This document shows, in pieces, positions 1-9,766 of a stretch of DNA of 57,296 nucleotides; position 1 is the stretch's first letter; each line of letters starts with the position of its first letter. Both the position numbers and the translations under genes were made by a program. The DNA is taken from assembly GCA_001770775.1 (NCBI GenBank), contig MESA01000030.1:93453-150748 (forward strand). The letters run 5' to 3'. Source of the DNA: Burkholderiales bacterium RIFCSPHIGHO2_12_FULL_63_20. GTDB taxonomy: Bacteria > Pseudomonadota > Gammaproteobacteria > Burkholderiales > Burkholderiaceae_C. A model generated the notes under the pieces. It made no database searches and was not told the DNA's origin. It saw nothing but the letters and a program-made list of their open reading frames with translations.

Positions 1-861
1 CGCCATGTCTCGCCCGCTTTTGCCGAGGACCCGGTGCGCATCCTGCGCGTGGCGCGCTTTGCGGCCCGCTTCCCCGATTTCACGGTGGCCGAGGAAACCC
101 GGGCGCTGATGCGCCAGATGGTGGACGCTGGCGAGGTGGACCACCTGGTGGCCGAGCGCGTGTGGCAGGAACTGGCCCGCGGTCTGATGGAAGAACGCCC
201 TTCGCGCATGTTCGAGGTGCTGCGCGATTGCGGCGCCTTGGCCCGCCTGCTGCCTGAGCTGGACCGCCTGTGGGGGGTGCCCCAGCGTGCCGATTACCAC
301 CCTGAGATCGACACCGGCGTGCACGTGATGATGGTGCTGGACATGGCCGCCCAGCTGAACACCCCGTTGAGCGTGCGCTATGCCTGCCTGGGCCATGACC
401 TGGGCAAGGGCACCACCCCGGTCGACATCCTGCCGCGCCACCTGGGCCACGAAGGCCGCAGCGTGCAGTTGCTGCAGGCGGTCAACGCCCGCCTGCGCGT
501 GCCCAACGACTGCCGTGAACTGGCCGACGTGGTGGCCCGCGAACACGGCAATATCCATGGCAGCGGCAACTTTGGTGCTAGCGCCGTGCTGCGCCTGCTC
601 GGACGCTGTGATGCGTGGCGCAAACCGCAGCGCTTCGCCGAGGTGCTGCTGGCCTGCGAATGCGATGCGCGTGGCCGACTGGGATTCAGTGATCAGCCCT
701 ACCCCCAGGGGGTGAGGCTGCAGCGGGCGCTGAGCCTGGGCCAGGCCGTGGACACGGCCCGCGTTTCGGCCGAGGCCCTGGCACGGGGCCTGAAGGGACC
801 GGCCATCGGCGAGGCCATCGAGCGCGCCCGTGAAGCGGCCCTCGCCGCGCTGGACAACTGA
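1..861 (+). CDS. cca: Multifunctional CCA-adding protein, 3' part
   Basis: This is the C-terminal part of the tRNA nucleotidyltransferase that adds or repairs the 3' CCA end of tRNA. The reading frame is open from base 1 (residues RHVSPAFAEDPVRILR), so the true start and the catalytic nucleotidyltransferase head lie upstream of the window. Visible here are the neck region following VRILRVARFAARF and an HD phosphohydrolase domain with the motif CLGHDLGKGTTP and a later EHG. The HD domain is typical of the long gammaproteobacterial and betaproteobacterial form, which also has phosphatase and phosphodiesterase activity. The gene ends at TGA 859-861. The identification is firm; only the 5' end is missing. 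Confidence 0.95.
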   Translation, partial: RHVSPAFAEDPVRILRVARFAARFPDFTVAEETRALMRQMVDAGEVDHLVAERVWQELARGLMEERPSRMFEVLRDCGALARLLPELDRLWGVPQRADYHPEIDTGVHVMMVLDMAAQLNTPLSVRYACLGHDLGKGTTPVDILPRHLGHEGRSVQLLQAVNARLRVPNDCRELADVVAREHGNIHGSGNFGASAVLRLLGRCDAWRKPQRFAEVLLACECDARGRLGFSDQPYPQGVRLQRALSLGQAVDTARVSAEALARGLKGPAIGEAIERAREAALAALDN

Positions 862-911
862 GCCGCAGCGTCGCGTTTTCCCCCTTCACCGCGGAAAACG
901 CACGGCTTTAG
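861..911 (+). terminator. Possible terminator after cca
   Basis: A 9 bp inverted repeat GCGTTTTCC/GGAAAACGC (873-881 and 893-901, 11-base loop) sits inside a weaker outer stem AGCCG/CGGCT and is followed by TTTA. The T-tract is short, so function is uncertain. Confidence 0.4.
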
Positions 912-949
912 CTGGCCCGCACCACGGCGGTGCCACCTAGACTGGCCCG

Positions 950-2791
950 ATGACTGTATCTGCCTCCGACCGGGCGCCTGCGGCGCCCAACACCATCGGC
1001 CTGCTGGACTGGATTCCTGCCGCTTGGCGCACCGTCCGCACCGATGCCCTGTTGCTGCTGAAAGGCGTGGGCGGGCTGTTGACCCTGCGCCCCACCAAGC
1101 TCGGCTCCATTGGGCAGACCTTCGCCAACCAGGCGGCTCGCCATCCTGAGCGCCCCGCCCTGGTCTGTGGTGATCGTCGCTGGACCTATGCCGAGCTCAA
1201 CGCCTGGGCCAACCGCTGCGCCCATGCTCTGAAGTCCGCCGGCGTGCGCCCCGGTGACGCCGTGGGTGTGTTGCTGGACAACCGCGCCGAGGTGCTCGCC
1301 TGGGTACTGGGCACGGTCAAACTGGGCGCCGTGGCCACCCTGCTGAACAACCAGCAACGCGGCGAGGTGCTGGCGCATAGCATTCGCCTGACCCGCCCGA
1401 CCCTGGTGGTGGTGGGCGAAGCCTGTGCCGAGGCCTTGCACAGCCTGCCCCCCGCAGAACGCGCCACCCTGTCTGCGCACTGGTGGTGGGAGGGCGAGAC
1501 CTCGCCACCGGAAGGCCTGGGCTGGACCCGCGATCATCTGGCCGTGGCACCCAGCCACAACCCACCGGAAACCGCCGCCATCCGCCTGCATCAGCCGGCT
1601 TTTCACATCTTCACGTCCGGCACCACGGGCTTACCCAAGGCCTCGGTGATGTCGCACTACCGCTGGCACCGCTGCATGTCCGGCATGGGCATCATGGGCC
1701 TGCGCCTGCGCCCCGAAGACATCCTCTACTGCCCGCTGCCGCTGTATCACAACAACGCGCTGACGGTGTCCTGGGGTGCGGTGGTGGGCGCCGGCGCCTG
1801 CCTGGTGCTCGCCCCCAAGTTCAGCGCCTCGCGCTTCTGGGATGACATTCGCCGTCATCAGGCCACCTCGTTTTGCTACATCGGCGAGCTGTGCCGCTAC
1901 CTGCTCAACCAGCCCGCCCGCCCCGATGACCGCCAGCACCGCGTGCGCGCCATGATCGGCAACGGGCTGCGCCCGGAAATCTGGGACGCGTTCCAGCAGC
2001 GCTTCGGCATCGACCACATTGCCGAGTTCTACACCGCCAGCGAGTGCAACCTCGCCTTCATCAACGCCCTGGGCCTGCCCCGCACGACCGGCCTGTGCCC
2101 GCTGTCCTTTGCCATCGTGCGCATGGACCTGGACACCGAACAGCCGGTGCGCAGCGGCCGACGCCAGCACATGAGCCGGGTCAACCGAGGTGAGGTGGGG
2201 CTGCTCATCACCGAGATCACCACCCGCGCCCCACTGGACGGCTACACCGATGCCAAGGCCACCGAAGCCAAGGTGCTGCGCAATGTATTCAAGAAGGGGG
2301 ACGCCTGGTTCAACACCGGCGACTTGGTGCGCCACCAGGGGCTGCACCACATGCAGTTCGTCGACCGGCTGGGGGACACCTTCCGCTGGAAGGGGGAGAA
2401 CGTGGCCACCACCGAGGTGGAAGGCGTGCTTGCGCACCAGAGCGAGGTGGCCGAAGCGGTGGTGTACGGGGTAACGGTGCCGGGGGCGGATGGGCGTGCC
2501 GGCATGGCGGCGCTCACGCTGAGCGACGACGCGGCGCCCTTCGATGGCGCGGCTTTGGCTCGGGTGCTGTGCGCGCAACTGCCGCGCTATGCGGTGCCGC
2601 TGTTCCTGCGGCTGCGCGATGACCACGTGGTGACCGCGACGTTCAAGTACAGCAAGGTGGCGCTCAAACGGGAGGGCTACGATCCCACCGTGGTCCACGA
2701 TGCCATGTATGTGCTCACACCGGACGGCTATGTGCCGATGACGGCCACGATCTGGCTTGCCTTGTCAGCAGGCACGCATCGTTTCGACTGA
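950..2791 (+). CDS. Long-chain acyl-CoA synthetase (FATP/FadD6-like)
   Basis: A 613-residue member of the ANL superfamily that would activate long-chain fatty acids to acyl-CoA with ATP. The P-loop-like AMP-binding motif FTSGTTGLPKASVMSH lies near residue 221. The adenylation signature YTASECN and the hinge region with NTGDLVRHQG and RLGDTFRWKGENVATTEVE follow in order. The overall pattern resembles the fatty-acid transport protein type of very-long-chain synthetases rather than the classical FadD. The ATG at 950 is 88 bp after cca. The gene converges on ftsZ, and the two stops flank a hairpin. No substrate preference can be read from the sequence. Confidence 0.9.
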   Translation: MTVSASDRAPAAPNTIGLLDWIPAAWRTVRTDALLLLKGVGGLLTLRPTKLGSIGQTFANQAARHPERPALVCGDRRWTYAELNAWANRCAHALKSAGVRPGDAVGVLLDNRAEVLAWVLGTVKLGAVATLLNNQQRGEVLAHSIRLTRPTLVVVGEACAEALHSLPPAERATLSAHWWWEGETSPPEGLGWTRDHLAVAPSHNPPETAAIRLHQPAFHIFTSGTTGLPKASVMSHYRWHRCMSGMGIMGLRLRPEDILYCPLPLYHNNALTVSWGAVVGAGACLVLAPKFSASRFWDDIRRHQATSFCYIGELCRYLLNQPARPDDRQHRVRAMIGNGLRPEIWDAFQQRFGIDHIAEFYTASECNLAFINALGLPRTTGLCPLSFAIVRMDLDTEQPVRSGRRQHMSRVNRGEVGLLITEITTRAPLDGYTDAKATEAKVLRNVFKKGDAWFNTGDLVRHQGLHHMQFVDRLGDTFRWKGENVATTEVEGVLAHQSEVAEAVVYGVTVPGADGRAGMAALTLSDDAAPFDGAALARVLCAQLPRYAVPLFLRLRDDHVVTATFKYSKVALKREGYDPTVVHDAMYVLTPDGYVPMTATIWLALSAGTHRFD

Positions 2792-2811
2792 GAGACAAAA
2801 GACAAACGGCC

Positions 2812-2845
2812 AAAAACCCCCTGCGACCGGCAGGGCGCAGGGGGG
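2812..2845 (-). terminator. Intrinsic terminator of the dcw cluster
   Basis: A perfect 9 bp stem CCCCCTGCG/CGCAGGGGG (2817-2825 and 2836-2844) has a 10-base loop. Read on the minus strand it is followed directly by five T (plus-strand AAAAA at 2812-2816). On the plus strand no T-tract follows, so it serves the ftsZ end. Confidence 0.8.
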
Positions 2846-2874
2846 AAAAGGCAACAACGAGAGAGAGATGAAGA

Positions 2875-4095
2875 TCAGTCAGCCTGGCGACGCAGGAAAG
2901 CCGGGATCTCGATCTCGTCCATGCCGTTGCTGGCCAGCGCGTCGACCTTCGCCGCCGCTTGCGTGCGGCCACTGCGCCACACGCTCGGGGTGTTCAGGCC
3001 ACTGAAGTCACCACCGGCCGTGGCGCGGCCCATGCCCAGGCCACTGGGGTGCGGGGCCACTGGGTCGGTCAGCACGGGGATGTTGTCCGTGCCGGTGCGC
3101 AGGGCGCTGTGCACCACGGTCATCGGGGCGGCGGCACGCTTGGCCGAGCACAGGCCCGTGGCGATCACGGTCACGCGCAGCTGGTCGCCCAGGCTTTCGT
3201 CGTAGGCCGTGCCGTAGATCACATGCGCGTCTTCGGCAGCGTAACGGCGGATGGTGTTCATCGCGTTGCGCGACTCGCTCAGCTTGAAGGTGGCCTTGGA
3301 GGCCGCGATCAGCACCAGCACGCCACGGGCGCCCGACAGGTCGATGCCTTCCAGCAGCGGGCAAGCGACAGCGGCTTCAGCAGCCTTGGTGGCGCGGTCC
3401 GGGCCGCCAGCGGTGGCGGTGCCCATCATGGCCTTGCCCGGCTCGCTCATCACGGTCTTGACGTCTTCGAAGTCGACGTTCACCAGACCAGGGATGTGGA
3501 TGATGTCAGAGATGCCGCCGACGGCGTTCTTCAGAACGTCGTTGGCCTTGCCGAAGGCTTCTTCCTGGGTGACGTCATCGCCCATGACTTCCAGCAGCTT
3601 CTCGTTGAGGACGACGATCAGCGAGTCAACATTGGCTTCGAGCTCGGCCAGACCGGCGTCGGCCTGCTTCAGGCGACGGTTGCCCTCGAAGTCGAAAGGC
3701 TTGGTCACCACGCCCACGGTGAGGATGCCCATCTCCTTGGCCACGCGTGCGATCACGGGCGCCGCACCGGTGCCGGTGCCGCCGCCCATGCCCGCGGTGA
3801 TGAAGACCATGTGCGAACCGTCCAGCGCGTTGCGGATCTGGTCCACGGCCTCTTCGGCGGCGGCCTTGCCCGCTTCGGGCTTGGCGCCAGCGCCCAGACC
3901 CGAATTGCCCAGCTGCAGCAGCACCTCGGCGCTGGAGCGATTGAGCGCCTGCGAATCGGTGTTCGCGCAGATGAACTGCACGCCTTGCACACTCTCGCTG
4001 ATCATGTGTTCGACGGCGTTGCCGCCACCGCCGCCCACCCCGATCACCTTGATCTGTGTGCCCATGTCAAAGTTGTCGATCATCTCGATGGCCAT
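2875..4095 (-). CDS. ftsZ: Cell division protein FtsZ
   Basis: The tubulin-like GTPase that polymerises into the Z ring at midcell. The protein has 406 residues. It shows the glycine-rich nucleotide-binding loop GGGGNAVEHM near residue 21, the tubulin signature GMGGGTGTGAAP near residue 105, and the T7 synergy region with NVDFEDVKTVM that completes the active site of the neighbouring subunit. A variable linker precedes the C-terminal peptide DEIEIPAFLRRQAD, which is the docking site for FtsA and ZipA-type partners. A GAGAGAGG ribosome-binding site lies just before the ATG. It is the last gene of the dcw cluster and is followed by a terminator. The lpxC gene often found next is not there. Confidence 0.98.
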   Translation of the reverse strand: MAIEMIDNFDMGTQIKVIGVGGGGGNAVEHMISESVQGVQFICANTDSQALNRSSAEVLLQLGNSGLGAGAKPEAGKAAAEEAVDQIRNALDGSHMVFITAGMGGGTGTGAAPVIARVAKEMGILTVGVVTKPFDFEGNRRLKQADAGLAELEANVDSLIVVLNEKLLEVMGDDVTQEEAFGKANDVLKNAVGGISDIIHIPGLVNVDFEDVKTVMSEPGKAMMGTATAGGPDRATKAAEAAVACPLLEGIDLSGARGVLVLIAASKATFKLSESRNAMNTIRRYAAEDAHVIYGTAYDESLGDQLRVTVIATGLCSAKRAAAPMTVVHSALRTGTDNIPVLTDPVAPHPSGLGMGRATAGGDFSGLNTPSVWRSGRTQAAAKVDALASNGMDEIEIPAFLRRQAD

Positions 4096-4149
4096 GTCGT
4101 ACCTCTCTCTTGTCTAACGGTTGCCGGTTGAATTGGGTAAAACTTTTTT

Positions 4150-5379
4150 TTAGAAACTGCCTACAAACCAGTCGCGCACGCGGCCGAACAGGGTCTGAAC
4201 CGACCCCACCTGCTGCGCCGCCTTCATCCCGCGCGAACGCGCGAGCCTTGCCTCTTCAAGCAAGCCCATGACGGTGGCCGAGCGCGGGCTGGCCACCATG
4301 TCGTGGAGGGGGCCCGCGTACAAGGGCGTCCCCTTGCGCACGGGCTTGAGGAAGATGTCTTCGGCCAGTTCGACCATGCCAGGCATGACCGCCGAGCCGC
4401 CCGTCAGGACAATGCCCGACGACAACAGTTCCTCGTAACCAGACTCGCGGATCACCTGGTGAACCAGCGAGAAAATCTCTTCGACGCGCGGCTCGATCAC
4501 GCCGGCCAGGGCCTGACGCGAGAGCATGCGCGGGGCGCGGTCCCCCAGACCGGGGACCTCGACGTGTTCGTTGGGGTCGGCCAGCAGTTGCTTGGCCACG
4601 CCGTAGTCCACCTTGATGTCTTCGGCGTCTTTCGTGGGCGTGCGCAGCGCCATCGCGATGTCGCTGGTGATCAGGTCACCGGCAATCGGGATGACGGCGG
4701 TGTGGCGCACCGAGCCATCGGTGAAGATGGACACGTCGGTGGTGCCGGCACCGATGTCGACCATGGCCACGCCCAGGGATTTTTCGTCCTCGGTCAGCAC
4801 GGCCGAGCTCGACGCGCTGGGGTTGAGCACGAGTTGCTCGGCTTCCAGGCCGCAGCGGCGCACGCACTTGATGATGTTTTCGGCCGCACTCTGGGCGCCG
4901 GTCACGATGTGGACCTTGACCTCCAGGCGCCCCCCGCTCATGCCGATGGGCTCCTTGACCTCGTGCCCGTCGATGATGAACTCTTGCGGTTCGACCAGCA
5001 GCAGGCGCTGGTCGTTGGGAATGTTGATGGCCTTGGCGGTCTCCACCACGCGCTGCACGTCGATGGGCGCGACTTCCTTGTCGCGCACGATGACCATGCC
5101 GGTGCTGTTCTGGCCGCGGATGTGGCTGCCCGTGATGCCGGTCCAGACACGGGCGATCTTGCAGTCGGCCATCAGCTCGGCCTCTTTGAGGGCTTGCTGG
5201 ATGGACTGCACGGTGGCGTCGATGTTGACGACCACACCGCGCTTGAGGCCGTGGCTGGGCGCCATGCCCAGGCCAGCCAGGCGCAGGTCACCGCCGGGCA
5301 TGACTTCGGCCACGACCGCCATCACCTTGGCAGTGCCGATGTCGAGTCCGACAACCAGATCCTTGTATTCCTTGGCCAT
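4150..5379 (-). CDS. ftsA: Cell division protein FtsA
   Basis: An actin-like ATPase of 409 residues that tethers FtsZ filaments to the membrane and recruits later divisome proteins. The N-terminus has the phosphate-1 motif VVGLDIGTAKV. The phosphate-2 motif (MVDIGAGTTDVS) and the adenosine motif (IVLTGGSAVMPGM) follow. The last residues (LFGRVRDWFVGSF) form the amphipathic membrane-binding helix expected for FtsA. The 1C subdomain replaces subdomain 1B of actin, as usual. The gene lies between ftsQ (12 bp gap) and ftsZ (54 bp gap). Confidence 0.98.
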   Translation of the reverse strand: MAKEYKDLVVGLDIGTAKVMAVVAEVMPGGDLRLAGLGMAPSHGLKRGVVVNIDATVQSIQQALKEAELMADCKIARVWTGITGSHIRGQNSTGMVIVRDKEVAPIDVQRVVETAKAINIPNDQRLLLVEPQEFIIDGHEVKEPIGMSGGRLEVKVHIVTGAQSAAENIIKCVRRCGLEAEQLVLNPSASSSAVLTEDEKSLGVAMVDIGAGTTDVSIFTDGSVRHTAVIPIAGDLITSDIAMALRTPTKDAEDIKVDYGVAKQLLADPNEHVEVPGLGDRAPRMLSRQALAGVIEPRVEEIFSLVHQVIRESGYEELLSSGIVLTGGSAVMPGMVELAEDIFLKPVRKGTPLYAGPLHDMVASPRSATVMGLLEEARLARSRGMKAAQQVGSVQTLFGRVRDWFVGSF

Positions 5380-5391
5380 GGTGTGTTTGCG

Positions 5392-6231
5392 TTAACGGGT
5401 TGAAGACAGAGGTTTTTTGGGAGGAACGGCGCCATCCTGCAGGGTCGTCAGGCCACGGAGCTTGACGGCATAACCCTGCGGATAACGCAGATCGGCTTGT
5501 GACAGGGGCGCCGGGTAGTAACGGCGCAATTCAGGCAGGGTGGCGACGAAGCGCTCGGCGCGCGCGAGGATGTCTGCGTCGCTGCCCCGGCCCAGCACGA
5601 TCTGGGCCTCGTCATCGAGCTGCAACGACCAGGAGCCCCGGTCGCTGAGCTTGAGCGTGAGCACCTCGCCCAGGGGTTTGAACACCGCTTGCAACTGATG
5701 CAGCATCTGCAGCATGTGGGCAGCCTGGCTGGCGTCGGTGCTGGCGGGCGCCTCCAACGTGGGCAGGCGCTCGTCTTCGACATCGCCCAGGTTGGCGTCA
5801 AACACCTCACCAAAGGTGTTCACCAGTTGGTCTTCGCTGTGCGCTTGACGCCAGTACGCGGCGGGCTGGTGTTCTTCGAGCGTGACGCGCAGTTGGTTGG
5901 GCCACACCCGGCGCACGACCGCCTTGCGCACCCAGGGCACCGACTCGAAGATGGCGCGGCTGCGGATCAGGTCGGCCTGGAAGAAGCTGCCGTACAGGCG
6001 CGGCACGGTGTTGGCCCGCACGGTGGCCAGGTTGTTGCGCGACAGATCACCCTCGATCTGCACACGCTGCAGCTCGAAGTAGGGCAAACGGCCCAGCTTG
6101 ATCAGGCCCACCGCCAGCAACATGAGCGCCGCCACGACCACCAGCGCTGCGGCGGCCGCGTTCATCCAACGGACGTCTTGCGGCGTCTCATCGGGTGAGC
6201 TGTAACGGTTGAGGGCGGCGGCGGCCAACAT
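5392..6231 (-). CDS. ftsQ: Cell division protein FtsQ
   Basis: A bitopic inner-membrane divisome protein of 279 residues that binds FtsB and FtsL in the periplasm. A short cytoplasmic tail is followed by one hydrophobic segment (about residues 25-46, AAAAALVVVAALMLLAVGLI) and a POTRA domain starting around YFELQRVQIEGDL. After that comes the FtsQ beta domain with VPWVRKAVVRRVWPNQLRV, a characteristic FtsQ stretch. It sits in the standard ddl-ftsQ-ftsA order, 36 bp after ddl. Confidence 0.96.
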   Translation of the reverse strand: MLAAAALNRYSSPDETPQDVRWMNAAAAALVVVAALMLLAVGLIKLGRLPYFELQRVQIEGDLSRNNLATVRANTVPRLYGSFFQADLIRSRAIFESVPWVRKAVVRRVWPNQLRVTLEEHQPAAYWRQAHSEDQLVNTFGEVFDANLGDVEDERLPTLEAPASTDASQAAHMLQMLHQLQAVFKPLGEVLTLKLSDRGSWSLQLDDEAQIVLGRGSDADILARAERFVATLPELRRYYPAPLSQADLRYPQGYAVKLRGLTTLQDGAVPPKKPLSSTR

Positions 6232-6267
6232 GGCGGTGGGCGGAGGTGAAAGGTGAGGTGAGGTGGG

Positions 6268-7242
6268 TCAGCGGATCTGGGCGTCGAGGCTGGCCGAGGC
6301 CAGCAGGTGCAAGCACAGTTGCTCGTAGCTCAAGCCCGCAACCTTGGCCGACATGGGCACCAGCGAGTGCCCGGTCATGCCGGGCGAGGTGTTGATTTCA
6401 AGCAGGAAGGGCTGGCGGTCGGTCTTGCGGATCATCACGTCGGCACGCGCCCAGCCACGGCAACCCAGGGTTTTGAAGGCCCGCACCACCTCGCGCTGGA
6501 TCTCGGCCTCTTCGTCCGCGTCGAGTTCGCTGGGGCACAGGTACTTGACCTCATCGGTGAAGTACTTGTTCTGGTAGTCGTAGTTGCCGCCCGGGGCCAC
6601 GATGCGGATGACGGGCAGCGCCTGAGCCTGGCCATCGACGATCAGCACCGGGCAGGTCGTTTCCTCGCCCTCGATGAACTGTTCGCACAGCACCTCGGGG
6701 TCATGCTGGGCGGCGGCCGCGTAGGCGGCGGCGCACTGCGCGGGGTCGGTCACCTTGGTCAGGCCGATGGACGAGCCTTCGCGGGCAGGCTTGACGATCA
6801 TCGGTGCACCCAGGGCCACCAGCGCCTGCTCGCACTCGTGGGCATTGGCCACCAGGCGCCATTCCGGCGTGGGCAGGCCCTCGAAGCGCCAGATGCGCTT
6901 GGTCATGACCTTGTCCATGGCGATGGACGAGGCCATCACGCCGGAGCCGGTGTACGGGATCTTCAGCAGTTCGAGCGCACCCTGCACGCTGCCGTCTTCG
7001 CCACCACGCCCATGCAGGGCGATGAAGCAGCGGTCCACGCCCTCGGCCTTGAGGTCTTGCAACGGACGCTCCGCCGGATCGAAGGCAAACGCATTCACGC
7101 CTTGCGATTGCAGGGCTTGCAGCACGCCGGCACCCGACATCAGCGAGACGTCGCGCTCGGCCGAGGTGCCCCCCATCAAGACGGCCACCTTGCCCAGGTC
7201 AGCAGGGTTCACCGTCGGGGCGGTGAGGTGAAGGGTGCTCAT
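6268..7242 (-). CDS. ddl: D-alanine--D-alanine ligase
   Basis: An ATP-grasp enzyme of 324 residues that joins two D-alanines to give the dipeptide used by MurF. Seen in order are the N-terminal [14 protein letters not shown], the ATP-binding loop [14 protein letters not shown], the metal-binding and ATP-grasp core ([13 protein letters not shown]), and the C-terminal signature [15 protein letters not shown]. The start ATG overlaps the stop of murC by four bases (ATGA), so the two are probably translationally coupled. It corresponds to the ddlB position in Escherichia coli. Confidence 0.97.
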   Translation of the reverse strand: MSTLHLTAPTVNPADLGKVAVLMGGTSAERDVSLMSGAGVLQALQSQGVNAFAFDPAERPLQDLKAEGVDRCFIALHGRGGEDGSVQGALELLKIPYTGSGVMASSIAMDKVMTKRIWRFEGLPTPEWRLVANAHECEQALVALGAPMIVKPAREGSSIGLTKVTDPAQCAAAYAAAAQHDPEVLCEQFIEGEETTCPVLIVDGQAQALPVIRIVAPGGNYDYQNKYFTDEVKYLCPSELDADEEAEIQREVVRAFKTLGCRGWARADVMIRKTDRQPFLLEINTSPGMTGHSLVPMSAKVAGLSYEQLCLHLLASASLDAQIR

Positions 7243-8654
7243 GATTCAGTCTTCTCTTTCAACAGTTCGGCGGTCTTGCCGGCCACGGTGCCGATCGAAC
7301 CGGCGCCCATGCAGATCACCACGTCTCCATCGCGGGTGTTGGCGGCAATGGCCTCGGGCAACTCGTTCACGTCATCGACGAACACCGGCTCGACCTTGCC
7401 GGCCACACGCACGGCACGGGTCAGGGCACGGCTGTCGGCGGCCACGATGGGCGCTTCACCCGCGGCATAGACGTCGGTGAGCAGCACGGCATCGGCGGTG
7501 CCCAGCACCTTGACGAAATCTTCAAAGCAGTCGCGCGTGCGGGTGTAGCGGTGCGGCTGGAAGGCCAGCATCAGGCGCTGACCAGGGAAGGCGCCGCGCG
7601 CGGCCGCGATGACCGCGGCCATCTCGACCGGGTGGTGACCGTAGTCGTCGATCAGGGTGAAGCGGCCACCGTCAGCGGCGCGGTGCTCGCCATAGCGCTG
7701 GAAGCGGCGACCCACGCCGGTGAAGGCGCCCAGGGCATGGATGATGGGCTCCTCGGCCACTTCGATTTCGGTGGCGACCGCGATCGCAGCCAGGGCGTTG
7801 AGCACGTTGTGCACGCCCGGCAGGTTCAGGGTCACCTGCATGTCGGGCATGACGATGCCATTGCGGCGCTGCACAGTGAAGCGCATCTGGCCGCCTGGCA
7901 GAGCCTCGACATCGATCGCCCGCACCTGCGCGTCTTCACCGAAACCGTAGGTGATCACGGGGCGCGAGATCAGCGGGATGATGGAGCGCACGCCCGGATC
8001 GTCACCGCACAGGATGGCCGAGCCGTAGAAAGGCATGCGGTGCAGGAAGTCCACGAAAGCCTGCTTGAGGCGGGCGAAATCGTGACCGTAGGTTTCCATG
8101 TGGTCGGCGTCGATGTTCGTCACCACCGCCAGCACCGGCATCAGGTTCAGGAAGGAGGCGTCCGACTCGTCGGCCTCGACCACGATGAACTCGCCCTTGC
8201 CCAGGGCAGAGTTGGCCCCGGCGCTGTGCAGCTTGCCGCCGATCACGAAGGTCGGGTCGACCCCGGCTTCGGTCAGGATGTCGGTCACCAGCGAGGTGGT
8301 GGTGGTTTTGCCATGCGTACCGGCAATCGCGATGCCCTTGCGCAGGCGCATCAGCTCGGCCAGCATCACGGCACGAGGCACCACCGGGATGCGCTTGGCG
8401 CGCGCGGCGATGACCTCGGGGTTGTCGCCCTTCACGGCGGTGGACGTCACCACGGCTTCGGCGCCTTCGATGTGCGCGGCATCGTGGCCGACATGGACGG
8501 TGATGCCCAGCGAGGCCAGGCGGCGCGAGGTGGCGCTGTCTGCCTGGTCGGAGCCCGAGACCACATAGCCCAGGTTGTGCAGGATTTCGGCGATGCCGCT
8601 CATGCCGGCGCCACCGATGCCCACAAAATGGATGTTCTTGACGGCGTGCTTCAT
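7239..8654 (-). CDS. murC: UDP-N-acetylmuramate--L-alanine ligase MurC
   Basis: The 471-residue Mur ligase that adds L-alanine to UDP-N-acetylmuramic acid in the cytoplasm. The N-terminal domain starts [17 protein letters not shown], a UDP-substrate loop typical of MurC. The ATP-binding P-loop is [15 protein letters not shown]. The acid-rich [12 protein letters not shown] and the later [13 protein letters not shown] are further Mur ligase signatures. The start overlaps the murG stop by four bases, and the stop overlaps the ddl start likewise. Confidence 0.98.
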   Translation of the reverse strand: MKHAVKNIHFVGIGGAGMSGIAEILHNLGYVVSGSDQADSATSRRLASLGITVHVGHDAAHIEGAEAVVTSTAVKGDNPEVIAARAKRIPVVPRAVMLAELMRLRKGIAIAGTHGKTTTTSLVTDILTEAGVDPTFVIGGKLHSAGANSALGKGEFIVVEADESDASFLNLMPVLAVVTNIDADHMETYGHDFARLKQAFVDFLHRMPFYGSAILCGDDPGVRSIIPLISRPVITYGFGEDAQVRAIDVEALPGGQMRFTVQRRNGIVMPDMQVTLNLPGVHNVLNALAAIAVATEIEVAEEPIIHALGAFTGVGRRFQRYGEHRAADGGRFTLIDDYGHHPVEMAAVIAAARGAFPGQRLMLAFQPHRYTRTRDCFEDFVKVLGTADAVLLTDVYAAGEAPIVAADSRALTRAVRVAGKVEPVFVDDVNELPEAIAANTRDGDVVICMGAGSIGTVAGKTAELLKEKTES

Positions 8655-9766
8655 GGGGACGCCTTTGCAGTAGAAGGTTTCACGTTTTCTTCGATGGCAT
8701 CGGCCACGGCGGCGGCCGATTGGAGACGGGCCAGGCGGTGCGCCTTTTCGGCCATGCTCAGCAGCTCACTGCGTTGCAGGCCTTGCAAGCGCTGGGCCAG
8801 CGAGGCGGGCGACAGCTCGGATTGCGGCAGGTGCACGGCAGCGCCGTGCTCGGCCATGTAGGCGGCGTTGTCACGCTGGTGTGCCGTGGTGGACACCACC
8901 AGCGGGATCAGCACGCTGGGCACGCCCGCGGCGCACAGCTCACTCACGGTGATGGCGCCTGCACGGCAGATGATGACGTCGCACTCGGCCAGACGCTGCG
9001 CCATGTTGTTGATGAAGGGCAGCACCTCGGCATCGGTAGCGGGGTTGAGGCCAGCTTGCGCGTAGCTGGCCTTGACCGCTTCCAGATTGGCCATGCCGGT
9101 CTGGTGCGTGATGCGGGGGCGCTGGTCAGCCGGGATCAGGGCCAGGGCCTGCGGGATGACCTCGTTGAGCGCGCGCGCGCCCAGGCTGCCACCGACGATC
9201 AGCACGCGCAGCGGGCCGGTGCGCCCGGCAAAGCGCTCGGCCGGCGGCGCGATGGCCTCGATTTCGGCACGCACGGGGTTGCCGGTGACGCGGGCCACCT
9301 TGTGACGGGCGGCCGGGCCATCGAAACCGCAGGCCAGCACATTGGTCAGCGGCAGCAAGGCCTTGTTGCTCAGCAGCAGGGCGGCATCGGCGTTGACCAT
9401 CACGAGCGGCAGGCCACGGGCCTTGGCCATCAGACCGCCAGGGAAGCAGACATAGCCACCCATGCCCAGCACGGCGGTGGCCTGGCGGGTTTTCAGGATG
9501 CGGGCGCACTCGGCAAAGCCCTTGAGCAACTTGAAACCACCCAGCAGCGTGCCCTTGGCGCCCTTGCCGCGCAAGCCGTTGAAGGAGATGGTGTCCAGCG
9601 GGATGCCGGCAGGCGGCACCAGGCGGTTTTCCATGCCACCTTCGGTGCCCAGCCAGCTGACGGTCCAGCCGCGGCGCTTCATTTCATCGGCCACGGCCAA
9701 GCCGGGCATGATGTGCCCGCCGGTGCCAGCCGCCATGATGACGAGGTGACGAGGTGACGTGCTCAT
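8651..9766 (-). CDS. murG: UDP-GlcNAc:lipid I glycosyltransferase MurG
   Basis: A GT-B fold glycosyltransferase of 371 residues, peripheral on the inner face of the membrane, that converts lipid I to lipid II. Characteristic motifs are [16 protein letters not shown] near the start, [17 protein letters not shown] at the interdomain hinge, and [15 protein letters not shown] for UDP-GlcNAc binding. The reading frame is open for 60 codons further upstream, but that part lies inside ftsW and is not MurG-like. The ATG at 9766 starts [11 protein letters not shown] and overlaps the ftsW stop by four bases, which fixes the start. Confidence 0.97.
   Translation of the reverse strand: MSTSPRHLVIMAAGTGGHIMPGLAVADEMKRRGWTVSWLGTEGGMENRLVPPAGIPLDTISFNGLRGKGAKGTLLGGFKLLKGFAECARILKTRQATAVLGMGGYVCFPGGLMAKARGLPLVMVNADAALLLSNKALLPLTNVLACGFDGPAARHKVARVTGNPVRAEIEAIAPPAERFAGRTGPLRVLIVGGSLGARALNEVIPQALALIPADQRPRITHQTGMANLEAVKASYAQAGLNPATDAEVLPFINNMAQRLAECDVIICRAGAITVSELCAAGVPSVLIPLVVSTTAHQRDNAAYMAEHGAAVHLPQSELSPASLAQRLQGLQRSELLSMAEKAHRLARLQSAAAVADAIEENVKPSTAKASP

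Noticed and set aside
9741-9758. Tandem ACGAGGTG repeat at the start of murG
   Set aside because: Two copies only, within conserved codons of the MurG N-terminus; no sign of regulation.
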